Source of the DNA: an uncultured Bacteroidaceae bacterium
GTDB lineage: Bacteria; Bacteroidota; Bacteroidia; Bacteroidales; Bacteroidaceae
Assembly: GCA_905233465.1 (NCBI GenBank)
Contig: CAJOEI010000022.1
Location: forward strand, 1 to 51,010
Reading direction: 5' to 3'
DNA: 51,010 nt
A model generated the notes under the pieces. That model was not told where the DNA came from and made no database searches. It was given only the letters and a program-made list of their open reading frames with translations. The translations under genes and the position numbers were made by a program. Below, piece by piece: positions 17,321 to 26,644 of this stretch. Within the stretch, counting starts at the first letter, position 1, and each line of letters begins with the position of its first letter.

Positions 17321-18955
17321 TCACTCCCATTCTATTGTGGCTGGTGGCTTTGAGGAGATGTCGTAGCAGACGCGGTTGACGCCTCGGACGTGGTTGATGA
17401 TGTCTGTGGAGACGTTGGCGAGGAAGTCGTAGGGGAGGTGTGCCCAGTCGGCTGTCATAGCGTCGGTGGAGGTCACGGCTCGCAGGGCTACGGGATGTTC
17501 GTAGGTACGCTCGTCGCCCATCACGCCTACGCTGCGCACGGTAGCCAGCAGGATGGCGCCTGCCTGCCACACCTTATTATATAGTATGTCGCCGTTTTCG
17601 CAGACATAATTGCGCAAGGCGCGGATGTAGATGTCGTCGGCTTCCTGCAGGATGCGTACGCGTTCGCGTGTGATGTCACCAAGGATGCGCACAGCGAGGC
17701 CAGGACCGGGGAAGGGATGGCGCGTGATGAGGTGTTCGGGCATTCCGAGCTGACGGCCCACACGACGTACTTCGTCCTTGAAGAGCCACTTCAGGGGCTC
17801 GCAGAGCTGTAGGTTCATCTCCTTGGGCAGACCCCCGACGTTGTGGTGGCTCTTGATGACCTTGCCGGTGATGTTGAGCGACTCAATGCGGTCGGGATAG
17901 ATGGTGCCTTGGGCAAGCCACTTAAATTTACTATTTGAAGATTTACAATTTACGATTTGGCTGCGCGTTGCTTTCTCGGCCGCTTCACAGTTTACAAGTT
18001 TCTTGGCTTGTTCGTTGAAGACCTCGATGAAGTCGCGGCCTATGATCTTGCGTTTCTGTTCGGGATCGGACACACCAGCGAGGTCGGCAAAGAATTTTTC
18101 GCTGGCATCCACGCCGATGACGTTGAGGCCCAGACATTCGTAGTCGCGGAGCACGTCGTGGAACTCGTTCTTGCGCAACATGCCGTGGTCCACGAAGATG
18201 CACGTCAGGCGGTCGCCAATGGCACGATTGATGAGTACCGCTGCCACGCTGCTGTCCACGCCACCAGAAAGACCGAGGATGACGCTGTCGTCGCCAAGTT
18301 GCTGTCGGAGCTCCTCCACGGTGGTCTCGACGAAGTTGGCGGCGCTCCAGTCTTGATGACTGCCGCAGATGTCAACGACGAAGTTGCGCAGCAGCTGAGT
18401 GCCGCAGGTGGAATGGAACACTTCGGGATGGAATTGGACAGCCCAAAAAGATTTACAATTTGACAATTTACAATTTACAATTTCCTCTCCACTCCAATAG
18501 GCGGCGTTCTGCACGGAGGGTGTGCTGGCGATGCACTGGCAGCCATCGGGGATGGCTGTGATGGTGTCGCCGTGGCTCATCCACACTTGTGCGCCGGGCT
18601 CTATGTCGCGGAAGAGCGGGTTGGTGGTGTCGATGGTGGTAAGCTGCTGACGACCATACTCGCGTGAGGGGGCGGGCTCGACCTTGCCTCCCAGCGTGTG
18701 GGCAATGAACTGTGCACCATAACAGATGCCGAGGACGGGATAGCGGCCGAGTATCTGTGTGAGGTCGATGCTGAAGGCTTCGGGGTCGTAGACGGAGTAT
18801 GGCGAGCCGGATAGTATGACGCCGATGACATCGGGGTCGTCCAGCGGCATCTTGTTGTATGGCAGAATCTCGCAGAAGGTGTCGAGCTCACGCACGCGGC
18901 GACCAATCAGTTGTGTGGTCTGTGAACCGAAATCGAGGATGATAATCTTTTGCAT
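17321..18955 (-). CDS. guaA: GMP synthase (glutamine-hydrolysing) with two repeat-derived insertions
   Basis: 544 aa, longer than the usual 505-525. It converts XMP, glutamine and ATP to GMP. The class I amidotransferase nucleophile is C78 (GICYGAQ), with H176 and E178 in QFHPE. The PP-loop SGGVDS is at 230-235, and the C-terminal dimerisation domain ends in [13 protein letters not shown]. Two tracts have no counterpart in related enzymes: about 158-169 ([12 protein letters not shown]) and about 321-343 ([20 protein letters not shown]). Both are translated heptad repeat DNA of the kind found between genes, and both keep the frame. Core motifs on both sides are intact, so the enzyme is probably active. 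A heptad-hairpin element ends 12 nt before the ATG. Confidence 0.95.
   Translation of the reverse strand: MQKIIILDFGSQTTQLIGRRVRELDTFCEILPYNKMPLDDPDVIGVILSGSPYSVYDPEAFSIDLTQILGRYPVLGICYGAQFIAHTLGGKVEPAPSREYGRQQLTTIDTTNPLFRDIEPGAQVWMSHGDTITAIPDGCQCIASTPSVQNAAYWSGEEIVNCKLSNCKSFWAVQFHPEVFHSTCGTQLLRNFVVDICGSHQDWSAANFVETTVEELRQQLGDDSVILGLSGGVDSSVAAVLINRAIGDRLTCIFVDHGMLRKNEFHDVLRDYECLGLNVIGVDASEKFFADLAGVSDPEQKRKIIGRDFIEVFNEQAKKLVNCEAAEKATRSQIVNCKSSNSKFKWLAQGTIYPDRIESLNITGKVIKSHHNVGGLPKEMNLQLCEPLKWLFKDEVRRVGRQLGMPEHLITRHPFPGPGLAVRILGDITRERVRILQEADDIYIRALRNYVCENGDILYNKVWQAGAILLATVRSVGVMGDERTYEHPVALRAVTSTDAMTADWAHLPYDFLANVSTDIINHVRGVNRVCYDISSKPPATIEWE
17922..18000. repeat. In-frame repeat insertion in guaA, site 2
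   Basis: Contains ACAATTT/GATTTAC heptads (about 17940-17960) followed by a GC-rich stretch with GGCCGC and another TTTACAAG. It encodes residues about 321-343 of GuaA, between the ATP-pyrophosphatase strand EVFNEQAKK and [11 protein letters not shown]. Confidence 0.75.
18451..18483. repeat. In-frame heptad repeat in guaA, site 1
   Basis: Units ACAATTT, GACAATTT, ACAATTT, ACAATTT. It encodes [11 protein letters not shown] on the coding strand, located between NAAYWSGEE and FWAVQFHPE in the glutaminase domain. Confidence 0.82.
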
Positions 18956-18967
18956 AGGTAAAAAGAC

Positions 18968-19015
18968 ACGACCTGCGGTCGTAGTTTAAAGTTTATAGTT
19001 GAATGTTTAAAGTGA
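18968..19015 (-). repeat. Heptad array with hairpin upstream of guaA
   Basis: Read on the minus strand, AAACATTCAAC and AAACTTT units lead to a perfect 6-bp hairpin at 18982-18968 (ACGACC, loop GCA, GGTCGT), ending 12 nt before the guaA ATG. The upstream end of the array supplies the TAA stop of the nucleotidyltransferase gene. It occupies the leader of guaA and could affect its translation. Confidence 0.7.
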
Positions 19016-19747
19016 AGTGGCAAAGTCATCGGCTGCTGAGAGGGTGTCGAGCTTGCCTATATCCATGAGGTGCAGGTCTGGCATGATGTATGCTTGTATA
19101 TTGGCCTGGTTGCAGACATGCAGGTAGAAGTCGATGATGCTGAATCGCTCGGGCCACGTGTCCATAAGCGGCAGCAGCCGTGGTGAGATGATGTGGATGC
19201 CAGAGAAGGCGAGTGAGGTGCCGCCATCGACGATGCCTTTGACCTCGCCAGTGGTGATGTTGTGCCATCCTGTGAGGCGCTTCGTAGCTGTGTCGAAGAC
19301 AAGTGCGCGTGACGATTGGCGTTGGCTGACGAGGAGTGTGGCATCAGCGTCTGTTGTCACGGCGTGTTCATGGAGAGCCAGCAGGTTGGCATCGGAAAGG
19401 ATGTCGACATTGTGAATGAGTATGGTTGAGGCTGCATCGAAGAGTGGGCGTGCATGACGAATGCCTCCGCCTGTCTCGAGAAGTGCTCCCGTCTCGTCGC
19501 TGATGCGTATGTCGAGGCCAAAGTTGTTATTGGCGTTCAAATAGTCGATAATCTGATTGGCGAAGTGGTGGACGTTGACCACAATGCGCTCGTAGCCTGC
19601 ACGCTTGAGCTTTTGTATCACATGCCAGATGAGCGGCTCACCGGCCACGGGCACCAGTGCCTTGGGCTTGGTGTCGGTGATGGGACGAAGCCGAGTGCCG
19701 AGTCCGGCAGCAAAAATCATGGCCTGCTTGGTTAATTCACAATTCAT
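19007..19747 (-). CDS. Sugar-phosphate nucleotidyltransferase (MurU-like)
   Basis: 246 aa. The nucleotidyltransferase signature AMIFAAGLGTRLRPITDTKPKA is at the N-terminus, and the metal-binding region IHNVDILSD lies near residue 115. The fold matches enzymes that couple NTP to a sugar 1-phosphate; MurNAc-1-P uridylyltransferase is the closest type by length and motifs, but the substrate is not proven. The first residues (MNCELTK) are encoded by a heptad repeat (GAATTGT units). Relatives start about where KQAMIFAAG begins, so the repeat has supplied the start codon. The stop TAA also lies in a repeat. It is followed by guaA on the same strand. Confidence 0.83.
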   Translation of the reverse strand: MNCELTKQAMIFAAGLGTRLRPITDTKPKALVPVAGEPLIWHVIQKLKRAGYERIVVNVHHFANQIIDYLNANNNFGLDIRISDETGALLETGGGIRHARPLFDAASTILIHNVDILSDANLLALHEHAVTTDADATLLVSQRQSSRALVFDTATKRLTGWHNITTGEVKGIVDGGTSLAFSGIHIISPRLLPLMDTWPERFSIIDFYLHVCNQANIQAYIMPDLHLMDIGKLDTLSAADDFATSL

Positions 19748-19898
19748 AATTCACAATCCTATGTAATTTACAATTTGACGATTTACGATTTACAATTTAT
19801 TTACGATTGAGCAATTTTATAATGCATAATCAACAATTGATAATGGCTAGTCCCTTTAACTACCTTAATCTTTAAATTTTCAACTTTCAACTTTCAAC
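19733..19898. repeat. Intergenic heptad repeat cluster
   Basis: Successive blocks of CACAATT/CATAATT (19733-19755), ACAATTT/GATTTAC (19765-19800) and AACTTTC (19876-19898). The last runs into a decayed hairpin (GTGGC, loop GTA, GCCGG, 19900-19912) that lies within the end of the helicase gene and supplies its TGA stop (19894-19896). Confidence 0.75.
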
Positions 19899-22170
19899 TG
19901 TGGCGTAGCCGGTGTGTAGCGACCAGTTCCAGTAGGTCTGGGCCGTGCTCGGCCACAGTCTTGGGGCCTATGCCGGGTATGGCAAGTAACTCTTCCTGCA
20001 TGGTGGGCTCGAGGTTCGCAATGCCTATGACGGCCTTCATCGGCATGACGTATGCGGGTGGTAGCTTGCGTTCGGCTGCCACATCGGAGCGCCATGTGAG
20101 TATGGCCTTGTAGAGGCGGCCGTTGCGGATATGGCTGTAGTCGATGTCCACCTTTGACTTCGAGGTGGATTTTTTTGTGGGTGCAGTGTGAGGCACAGAA
20201 GCCCCCTCCAGACCTCCCCCAGAGGGACGGGGAGCTGCTCCCTGTCCCTCTTGGCGGATGAGAGAGTGGGCTGGTTTGGCGGCCTTTGATGCCTTGGAAG
20301 TCCTGGTGCGTCGTGCGGGCTTGGTGTCTTCGGTCATAGCCGTCTGTGCTTTGGCATTCCAATAGGCATCGAGTGTGAATCCTTGCAGACATGCTGTGAA
20401 GATGCTCATCTTCTCGGTGTAGTCGGCTTGCAGCAGTTGCAGTTGCCGCGTGAGCTGTTCGCGTGTCTGCTTGTTGTCCACTTCGGGCATCTCGGCTTCC
20501 ACCATCTCGCCGATGGCTGTGGGAGTAGTGGTGCTGTAGTAGAGCATTGCCTTCTGCACGCGTTCGCGCAATAGCGTGTTTGCGCTGAAGGTTTCGGCCA
20601 GCGGCACGAGCTGGTGTATCTGTTGTTGGAAGCGCAGCCCCACGGCGGCCAGTTGTGTGTCTACAGCTGTGGCTGCCGCTGCTGTTGCCGTGGCGTAAGT
20701 GGGGTAGAGGTGGCCGAGGTGTTCGGCTGTCAGGCGTGCATAGTAGCGTGCGTGCATGGACATCTGCTGGAAGTCGAAGATGTCGTTGAGGATGTCCTCC
20801 ACGTATGCACGTCTGTCATGAATGAAGCTCTCTGCTGTGGGCCTGTGGTCGTCGGCAAAGTCCTGGAATTGTGTTACGTTGGGGTCGGTTGTGATTACCG
20901 ATGCGGGAATGGGTGTTGCCAGCACCAGGCCCTGTAGCGTGCGGCAACGTGAGAGTGCAACATATACTTGTCCGTGACTGAAGGCTCGGCCAGCGTTGAC
21001 TATGGCGTGGTCGAAGGTCAAGCCCTGGCTCTTGTGTATGGTGATGGCCCATGCTGTGCGTAGTGGAATTTGTGTGAATGAACCTATCTTTTCTTCCGAT
21101 ATGGTGCCTGTTGTGGAGTCGGTGGTATAGCGTGTGTTGGTCCATTCCATCGGTCGCACCAGGATGCGGTCGGTGCGGCTGCTGTCGTCGTTGCGTGGAC
21201 ACACCACGGCTACGCCCTCGCCTGAGATGTCGTCGATGCGGCCTATGCGCCCGTTGTAGAAAGCTTTGTCGGTCGAAGTGTCGTTCTTGCAGAACATCAC
21301 TTGTGCGCCCACCTTCAGCGTCAGCTCGGCATCGGTGGGATAGGAGGTTTCAGGAAACTCGCCGGTGATCTTGGCTTTGAAGGTGCGGGGTGTGGTGGTC
21401 AGCGCCGCCATGTGTTGGGCGTTGATCTGTGCAGCCTGGTAGTTGTGTGTTGTCAGCGTGATCCACTGTTCGCCATCAGGCGGACGGAACGATGGCATGT
21501 ATCTGTTGTTGAGCGTAGCCAGCACCGAGGCATCGGCGCGACCTTCACGCACAGCGTTGAGCAGAGCCACGAAGTTGTGATCCTGCTGCCGGTAGACATG
21601 TTGCAGTTCGATGCAAACGATGTCTGTCTGCAGCAGTGATTGCGATGAGAAGAAATACGGTGTCTGGTAGTATTGCTGCAGCACTTGCCACTCCTCGTCC
21701 GTAGCCACAGGTGCCAACTGCTGGAGGTCGCCGATGAGCAACAGTTGCACACCGCCGAAGGGACGGTCACGATGCTTGTAGCGACGCAGCACGTCGTCAA
21801 TGGCATCCATCAGGTCGGCACGTACCATCGATACCTCGTCGATTACCAGCAAATCCAGAGCTCGCAGTATGTTGATTTTGTGCTTCGAGAAGGTGAAGCG
21901 CATCTTTGACTCAGCGGCCGCAATCATCTGACCTCCAGGCAGGAATAGTCCTGGTGCAAGCTGAAAAAAGCTGTGTATGGTCACTCCGCCGGCATTGATG
22001 GCAGCCACACCTGTCGGAGCCACGATGATGGTGCGCTTGCGCGTTTGTGCATAAAGCTGACGCAGGAAGGTGGTCTTGCCTGTGCCGGCCTTGCCAGTGA
22101 GGAAGATGTTGCGATGTGTGTACATGGCATAGTTGTAGGCCATGTCCAACTCTTGATTTGCCGAATTCAT
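19894..22170 (-). CDS. Pif1/RecD-like DNA helicase with C-terminal HRDC domain
   Basis: 758 aa. Walker A (LTGKAGTGKTT, about 25-35), motif Ia (VAPTGVAAINAGG), Walker B (LLVIDEVSMV), motif III (LLLIGDLQQLAPV) and a C-terminal superfamily 1 motif (AWAITIHKSQGLTFDHAIV, VYVALSRCR) mark a 5'-3' helicase of the Pif1 type. The last 85 residues form an HRDC-like nucleic acid-binding domain (LYKAILTWRSDVAAERKLPP). The linker includes the repeat-derived GAAPRPSGGGLEGAS (20199-20252). The -7 box ends 6 nt before the ATG, so the transcript would be nearly leaderless; homology begins close to this start. It is likely involved in replication or recombination. Confidence 0.88.
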   Translation of the reverse strand: MNSANQELDMAYNYAMYTHRNIFLTGKAGTGKTTFLRQLYAQTRKRTIIVAPTGVAAINAGGVTIHSFFQLAPGLFLPGGQMIAAAESKMRFTFSKHKINILRALDLLVIDEVSMVRADLMDAIDDVLRRYKHRDRPFGGVQLLLIGDLQQLAPVATDEEWQVLQQYYQTPYFFSSQSLLQTDIVCIELQHVYRQQDHNFVALLNAVREGRADASVLATLNNRYMPSFRPPDGEQWITLTTHNYQAAQINAQHMAALTTTPRTFKAKITGEFPETSYPTDAELTLKVGAQVMFCKNDTSTDKAFYNGRIGRIDDISGEGVAVVCPRNDDSSRTDRILVRPMEWTNTRYTTDSTTGTISEEKIGSFTQIPLRTAWAITIHKSQGLTFDHAIVNAGRAFSHGQVYVALSRCRTLQGLVLATPIPASVITTDPNVTQFQDFADDHRPTAESFIHDRRAYVEDILNDIFDFQQMSMHARYYARLTAEHLGHLYPTYATATAAAATAVDTQLAAVGLRFQQQIHQLVPLAETFSANTLLRERVQKAMLYYSTTTPTAIGEMVEAEMPEVDNKQTREQLTRQLQLLQADYTEKMSIFTACLQGFTLDAYWNAKAQTAMTEDTKPARRTRTSKASKAAKPAHSLIRQEGQGAAPRPSGGGLEGASVPHTAPTKKSTSKSKVDIDYSHIRNGRLYKAILTWRSDVAAERKLPPAYVMPMKAVIGIANLEPTMQEELLAIPGIGPKTVAEHGPDLLELVATHRLRHS
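20199..20252. repeat. GC-rich repeat inside the helicase gene
   Basis: AAGCCCCCTCCAGACC, CCCCCAGAGGG and a CTGCTCCC arm form a partly palindromic block. It matches the start of the block in the kinase gene (11752). It is read in frame as a Gly/Pro-rich linker between the helicase core and HRDC domain. Confidence 0.68.
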
Positions 22171-22175
22171 GTCTG

Positions 22176-22183
22176 CAAAGGTA
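22176..22183 (-). promoter_or_regulatory. -7 box immediately upstream of the helicase start
   Basis: TACCTTTG on the minus strand, six nt before the ATG. No TTTG is seen at -33 spacing. If used, transcription would begin at or inside the start codon. Confidence 0.45.
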
Positions 22184-22243
22184 GATAATATTCAGCAGAT
22201 AATATATATTTGTCACACATTTTTCTGTGTGCGGATACACTTT

Positions 22244-23503
22244 TTATAGTCGATCTTTCAGGATGAACCTTGGGCGAATACGCAGATAAATCCCGAATGA
22301 GAAGTCGTTGTTCCACCGGCTGGGACTTGTAATGCCTGTGTTGGATGTCAGTTGTCCTGTGTGCGAGATGTATGTCTCGGCCTTTGCCCCGAGCATGTAG
22401 TCGCGGGCAAAGGTGTGTGACCATTCAACACCTATCTGTGTCGTCGTTACGCCGTCGAAGTGACCTCCGTCGCCAGTGTAGGACAATGTGCCGAAGAATG
22501 GCACGCCATAGAGCGGGACGAAGTCGCGGGCCGTGAGGACGCGGCCATAGGCCCTGACGCCACATCGCAGGGATGTCTCTGCCGCAGCGGTGGCAGCCCA
22601 TCCCGTGTCGAAGGGCCAAAGCGAGCCACTCTGCTGGTATGCTCCGAGTGCTGCGGCGCTGGCATCCACGCTTTCTACAGCACGGCACGTCGGCTGCCAT
22701 CGCATGCCCACGCCCGCTCCGGCGTTGCACAGCGTCTGCACACCAAGTTCCAGCTCAGGCAGGTCCTGTTCGCCACCGCGATGCTGCACCACGACATCCA
22801 CGGGTATGTACCACTTCACGCGGCCGAGGCCGCGGCCTATCCAGTGGCGTAGTGACAGTCCGACGGTGAAGGCCTCCTGATGAGTGTCTTCCTCGAAGAT
22901 ATAGCTCTGCCAGTTCAGCCAGACATCCATGTTGAAATGACGGCGGCAATGCATGATCTGCACGCCCATCTCCGGGTCTTGTGTGAGGTTCACTTCAGGG
23001 GCGAACAGTGGTTCCATCAGGCCATGCGCCGCACCGCCGTAGATGTCGCCAAGGACGAATGTGGTCTTGCCGAGCACAGCTGTGGCGCGGAAGAAAGGCA
23101 GCACGTGTGCTCCGCGCTGATATTGGTTGCCTTTCCAGTGCCCGATGTCATGATATGCATAACATGGGTACTTGTTGGCCCCGTCGAATACCAGTGCGTG
23201 CGCTCCCAGTTCGAGCCGCAGAGCCGACAGCGGCTGCCAGGTGAGGCGCGGCCGCAGCCAGAAACCCGGCAGCGAATAGCCGTGTGTGTGCCGGCCCTCG
23301 TATTCGTTGTCCTTGAAGAATGTCAGGCCCTCTATCTCCACTGCCAGCTGTCGTGTATGCGTGCTGTCGATGCGGCTGTCTTCGGCTGCCATCAGTGTCG
23401 CCATATTATGTGGCGGCACAGCCAACTGTGCCGGCGGTTGCTGTTGCAGGCTGTCGCTGACGCCAGTCATGACAAATAACAGTGGTAGTAGAAATGACAT
23501 CAT
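22244..23503 (-). CDS. Putative outer-membrane beta-barrel protein
   Basis: 419 aa with a signal peptide (MMSFLLPLLFVMTGVSDS). The mature chain is rich in alternating aromatic/hydrophobic strands typical of outer-membrane barrels (for example LSALRLELGAHALVF, TQIGVEWSHTFARDYMLGAK) and has a strand-like C-terminus before a charged tail (FSFGIYLRIRPRF, then ILKDRL). I recognise no named family. It is read from its own consensus promoter (23528-23559) and is followed on the same strand by the helicase. Confidence 0.65.
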   Translation of the reverse strand: MMSFLLPLLFVMTGVSDSLQQQPPAQLAVPPHNMATLMAAEDSRIDSTHTRQLAVEIEGLTFFKDNEYEGRHTHGYSLPGFWLRPRLTWQPLSALRLELGAHALVFDGANKYPCYAYHDIGHWKGNQYQRGAHVLPFFRATAVLGKTTFVLGDIYGGAAHGLMEPLFAPEVNLTQDPEMGVQIMHCRRHFNMDVWLNWQSYIFEEDTHQEAFTVGLSLRHWIGRGLGRVKWYIPVDVVVQHRGGEQDLPELELGVQTLCNAGAGVGMRWQPTCRAVESVDASAAALGAYQQSGSLWPFDTGWAATAAAETSLRCGVRAYGRVLTARDFVPLYGVPFFGTLSYTGDGGHFDGVTTTQIGVEWSHTFARDYMLGAKAETYISHTGQLTSNTGITSPSRWNNDFSFGIYLRIRPRFILKDRL

Positions 23504-23527
23504 AATGAATTGTCTGCTATGTGGTCA

Positions 23528-23559
23528 CAAAAGTATGCATTTTGCCATAAGATAGCAAA
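23528..23559 (-). promoter_or_regulatory. Promoter of the outer-membrane protein gene
   Basis: Minus strand: TTTG (23559-23556), 20-nt spacer, TACTTTTG (23535-23528). The box lies 25 nt before the ATG. Confidence 0.7.
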
Positions 23560-23618
23560 ACATCATGCTACATTTTTATATAAAAAGCTGAAGGGAGTAC
23601 AACTTTACTCATAAATTT

Positions 23619-23649
23619 TTTGAGCTTAACAGGAAAAACACTACTTTTG
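23619..23649 (+). promoter_or_regulatory. Promoter of the C10 peptidase gene
   Basis: TTTG (23619-23622), 19-nt spacer, TACTTTTG (23642-23649). The transcript would carry about 83 nt of leader, most of it heptad repeat and hairpin. Confidence 0.72.
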
Positions 23650-23665
23650 TGCCCATCAATATTTA

Positions 23666-23719
23666 ATTCACAATTCATAATTCACAATTACTTTAAACTT
23701 TCAACTGCGGCGTAGCCGC
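23666..23719 (+). repeat. Heptad array with hairpin in the C10 peptidase leader
   Basis: CACAATT/CATAATT units (23666-23688), then ACTTTAAACTTTCAACT and a perfect hairpin at 23707-23719 (GCGGC, loop GTA, GCCGC). The hairpin ends 19 nt before the ATG at 23739, inside the predicted 5' leader. Confidence 0.78.
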
Positions 23720-23738
23720 GTTAAATAAATACATCAGC

Positions 23739-25922
23739 ATGAAAAAGTTTCTACTTCTTGCACTCATGGCCACAATGGGCTTAGTCAGCACCAGTGCCCG
23801 CCAGCGCACAGTCGATGAGGCTGCGGTTGTCGCCACACGTTTCCGTGCGGTCCACAACTTTGTGAATAGGGTGCAGGCAAATTCGGCGCAACAGCCCACG
23901 CTTGTATACACCCGCACCGATGGCGACACGCCTCTCTACTATGTGTTCAACCGCGCTGGCAGCGGATATATCATCATAGCTGCCGACGACAAGGCACAGA
24001 CGGTGCTCGCATACAGCAACACTCAGCCCTTCACAAGCATAGACGATGTGCCGGACAACATGCGCGCTTGGCTTGACAACTATGCACGTCAGATACGTGC
24101 CGCCATCGACTCTCCCTTGGCTCAGGCACCTCGTCGTGCACAGCGCCAGCCCATATCACCCCTGTTGACTACGACATGGGGTCAGGAGAATCCCTACAAC
24201 CTTGATTGTCCTGTCGTGGGAACGGAGAATCAGCGCACTGTGACGGGCTGTGTGGCAACGGCTATGGCTCAGGTGATGTACTACCATCGCACGCCAGCCC
24301 GTCCCACAGGAGGTGTAAGCTATCAGTGGACACGCCCCGACAAGGTGGATGCCAACAATGAGAGTGTGAAGGAAACAGTGACACGCGACTACTCGAGTCA
24401 CACCTACGACTGGGACAATATGCTGCCGTTCTACACTGATGCTGCAGGCAATCTCCTCAGCAATGTCACCGACGAGCAGCGGCAGGCTGTGTCGTTGCTG
24501 ATGGCAGATGCCGCCTACAGTGTTGGCATGCAGTTCCGCACGGGTTCTTCGGGAGCGGCTACCTCTGATGTGCCTTATGCCCTCGCCACGTTCTTCGGTT
24601 TCGACAAATGTGCCGACTTTGAGAACCGCTACTTCCACAATGACGAGGATTGGGAGCAACTCATTTACGATGAGCTGACGGCACGTCGTCCGGTCATATA
24701 CTGCGGCACAACAGCTATGGGCTATGGCCACACATGGATTGTCGACGGAGTGGATTCAGAAGGTCTCTTCCACATCAACTGGGGTTGGGGCGGATTCCAG
24801 GATGGCTACTTTGCTATGACAGGCACCAACACCTTCAGGCCTGCTGTGGGTGGCATCGGAGGCTCATCCATGGAGGAGAACTACGACCTGGACCAGGCAG
24901 CCCTCTTCAACGTCAAGCCTAATGCAGGCGGTGAGCCTGAGTACGACATCGTCAGCGTGAATGCTGAGCAGTTGAACATCACCTCAGCAACGCGCCCCAT
25001 ACCTGCTGCGTCGGATGAGAATGCATGGTTTGTCATCTACGGCAGGTTTATGAATCACAGCACAGGTGGGTTGTTGAACTGCTATTGTGATTTTGGCATC
25101 AAGGTTCGCAACCATGACACTGGTTTTGAACATGTTTTCAGGAGTCCGTTCAGATATTCTGACCTCTTCACCTTCCAGACATATATTGAGGCAATAGGCG
25201 TATTCCGTACAGACCTCAACTGCCTGCAGTCGGGCGTATATGATGTCAATGCCGTATATCGCGCTGCCCCTGTGCCCTTTGGTTCGGAACAGAACGAGTT
25301 CATTGAGGAAGACAGCTGGAAGGAGTTCCGTCATCCCTACGACAAGATACCAGCAAATACCATCACCCTCACTGGCGACTATCCTGACAAGTTCGTGTCG
25401 TCGCCACTCACTGTCGTTTCCACAGCAGCTGATCATCTGACGTTAAAGATCGGCATCGCTGCTAATCGCAACATTGACGGATATCTTGTGCCGATGATTT
25501 TCGAACCGGCAGCGTTTGATGCCAACGGCAATCCGACAAGCATCACTGCTAATCCATCTAAGCAGACCACTACATCCACACACGTCAAGCTCAATGCTGG
25601 ACAGAAACAAGTTGTGGATCTGGGTGTATGGACATACCAGACTAATGGCTCCGACCTGCCGAAACTGATTATACAGTTGGCTTGGTCAGACACGGAAGAC
25701 GGACGATGGACGGCCGACACCAGGCTGGAGCCCTTGGCACAGAATCAGGTTTATTTCCAGGCAACAGCACCGACAGCCATCAACGACATCGTCACAACGC
25801 CTTCAACACCAGTTGGCACCTATACCCTCGACGGTCGTCGCGTGGATGTCAACTCGAAGACACAGACACCAGCTAAGCCTGGCCTGTACATCATCGGTGG
25901 TAAGAAGGTCCTCGTGAAGTAG
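23739..25922 (+). CDS. C10 family (streptopain-type) cysteine peptidase, secreted
   Basis: 727 aa. A signal peptide (1-20) and Spi-like propeptide (about 25-135) precede the catalytic domain. The nucleophile is C171 in VTGCVATAMAQVMYYHR and the partner H331 in MGYGHTWIVDG, with NWGWGG following; these are the C10 hallmarks. After about residue 390 the chain has beta-rich domains, and it ends in TYTLDGRRV and GLYIIGGKKVLVK, a tail typical of secreted Bacteroidales proteins. It should be made as a zymogen and cleave host or dietary proteins outside the cell. A consensus promoter and a repeat-filled leader lie upstream, and nth follows 44 nt downstream. Confidence 0.92.
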   Translation: MKKFLLLALMATMGLVSTSARQRTVDEAAVVATRFRAVHNFVNRVQANSAQQPTLVYTRTDGDTPLYYVFNRAGSGYIIIAADDKAQTVLAYSNTQPFTSIDDVPDNMRAWLDNYARQIRAAIDSPLAQAPRRAQRQPISPLLTTTWGQENPYNLDCPVVGTENQRTVTGCVATAMAQVMYYHRTPARPTGGVSYQWTRPDKVDANNESVKETVTRDYSSHTYDWDNMLPFYTDAAGNLLSNVTDEQRQAVSLLMADAAYSVGMQFRTGSSGAATSDVPYALATFFGFDKCADFENRYFHNDEDWEQLIYDELTARRPVIYCGTTAMGYGHTWIVDGVDSEGLFHINWGWGGFQDGYFAMTGTNTFRPAVGGIGGSSMEENYDLDQAALFNVKPNAGGEPEYDIVSVNAEQLNITSATRPIPAASDENAWFVIYGRFMNHSTGGLLNCYCDFGIKVRNHDTGFEHVFRSPFRYSDLFTFQTYIEAIGVFRTDLNCLQSGVYDVNAVYRAAPVPFGSEQNEFIEEDSWKEFRHPYDKIPANTITLTGDYPDKFVSSPLTVVSTAADHLTLKIGIAANRNIDGYLVPMIFEPAAFDANGNPTSITANPSKQTTTSTHVKLNAGQKQVVDLGVWTYQTNGSDLPKLIIQLAWSDTEDGRWTADTRLEPLAQNQVYFQATAPTAINDIVTTPSTPVGTYTLDGRRVDVNSKTQTPAKPGLYIIGGKKVLVK

Positions 25923-25966
25923 GCGACACAAATTCCATATTGTAAATGGCTAAATCATAGGTCAGA

Positions 25967-26599
25967 ATGACTTTACGCCAACGCTATGACTCCGTCCTCG
26001 CATATTTTGGGCAGGCTATGCCCGATGCGGGGACGGAGTTGCACTTTGATAGCGACTTCCAGCTTTTGGTGGCTGTGGTGCTCAGCGCACAATGCACCGA
26101 CCGCCGCGTCAACATCGTCACACCGCGTCTCTTCGAGACCTTTCCTACGGCCGAAGCTATGTCGCATGCCTCGCCCGACGACCTGCTTGAGTACATCCAC
26201 AGCGTGAGTTATCCCAACTCAAAAGCCAGTCATCTTGCGGAGCTGGCCAGGATGCTTGTGCGTGACTTCGGGGGCAATGTACCCAGTACAATGGATGAGT
26301 TGCTGCGTTTGCCTGGCGTGGGCCGCAAGACCGCCAACGTGGTTCTGAGCGTGGCACACGGCGAGGCGCGGATGGCTGTTGACACTCACGTCTTTCGTGT
26401 CAGCCACAGGCTGGGGCTTGTTCCTCAGTCCGCCACCACACCGCTGGCAGTGGAGCGACAGCTGATGCGGTATATACCAGCGCATCTGGTGCCTCGGGCA
26501 CACCATTGGCTGATTTTGCATGGACGATACACATGCACAGCTCGCAAGCCCCACTGCGAGGAGTGCGGGCTTGCGAGTCTGTGCAAGTATACAGGTTAA
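25967..26599 (+). CDS. nth: Endonuclease III, base-excision DNA glycosylase/AP lyase
   Basis: 210 aa, the normal length. It removes oxidised pyrimidines and nicks the abasic site. The helix-hairpin-helix LPGVGRKTANVV contains the catalytic lysine K121, the catalytic aspartate is D139 in VDTHVFRV, and the [4Fe-4S] ligands are C190, C197, C200 and C206 (C-x6-C-x2-C-x5-C). The ATG at 25967 gives the usual N-terminus. It lies 44 nt after the peptidase gene and converges on rho, with a strong terminator between. Confidence 0.96.
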   Translation: MTLRQRYDSVLAYFGQAMPDAGTELHFDSDFQLLVAVVLSAQCTDRRVNIVTPRLFETFPTAEAMSHASPDDLLEYIHSVSYPNSKASHLAELARMLVRDFGGNVPSTMDELLRLPGVGRKTANVVLSVAHGEARMAVDTHVFRVSHRLGLVPQSATTPLAVERQLMRYIPAHLVPRAHHWLILHGRYTCTARKPHCEECGLASLCKYTG

Positions 26600-26606
26600 A
26601 AAAACA

Positions 26607-26632
26607 GACGGGACACCTGCAGGTGTCCCGTC
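26607..26632. terminator. Bidirectional rho-independent terminator between nth and rho
   Basis: A perfect 26-bp palindrome (arms begin GACGGGACACC). On its left is an A7 run (26598-26604) that reads as T7 on the minus strand; on its right is GAAATATTTT. It sits eight nt past the nth stop and 13 nt past the rho stop. Confidence 0.9.
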
Positions 26633-26644
26633 GAAATATTTTCC

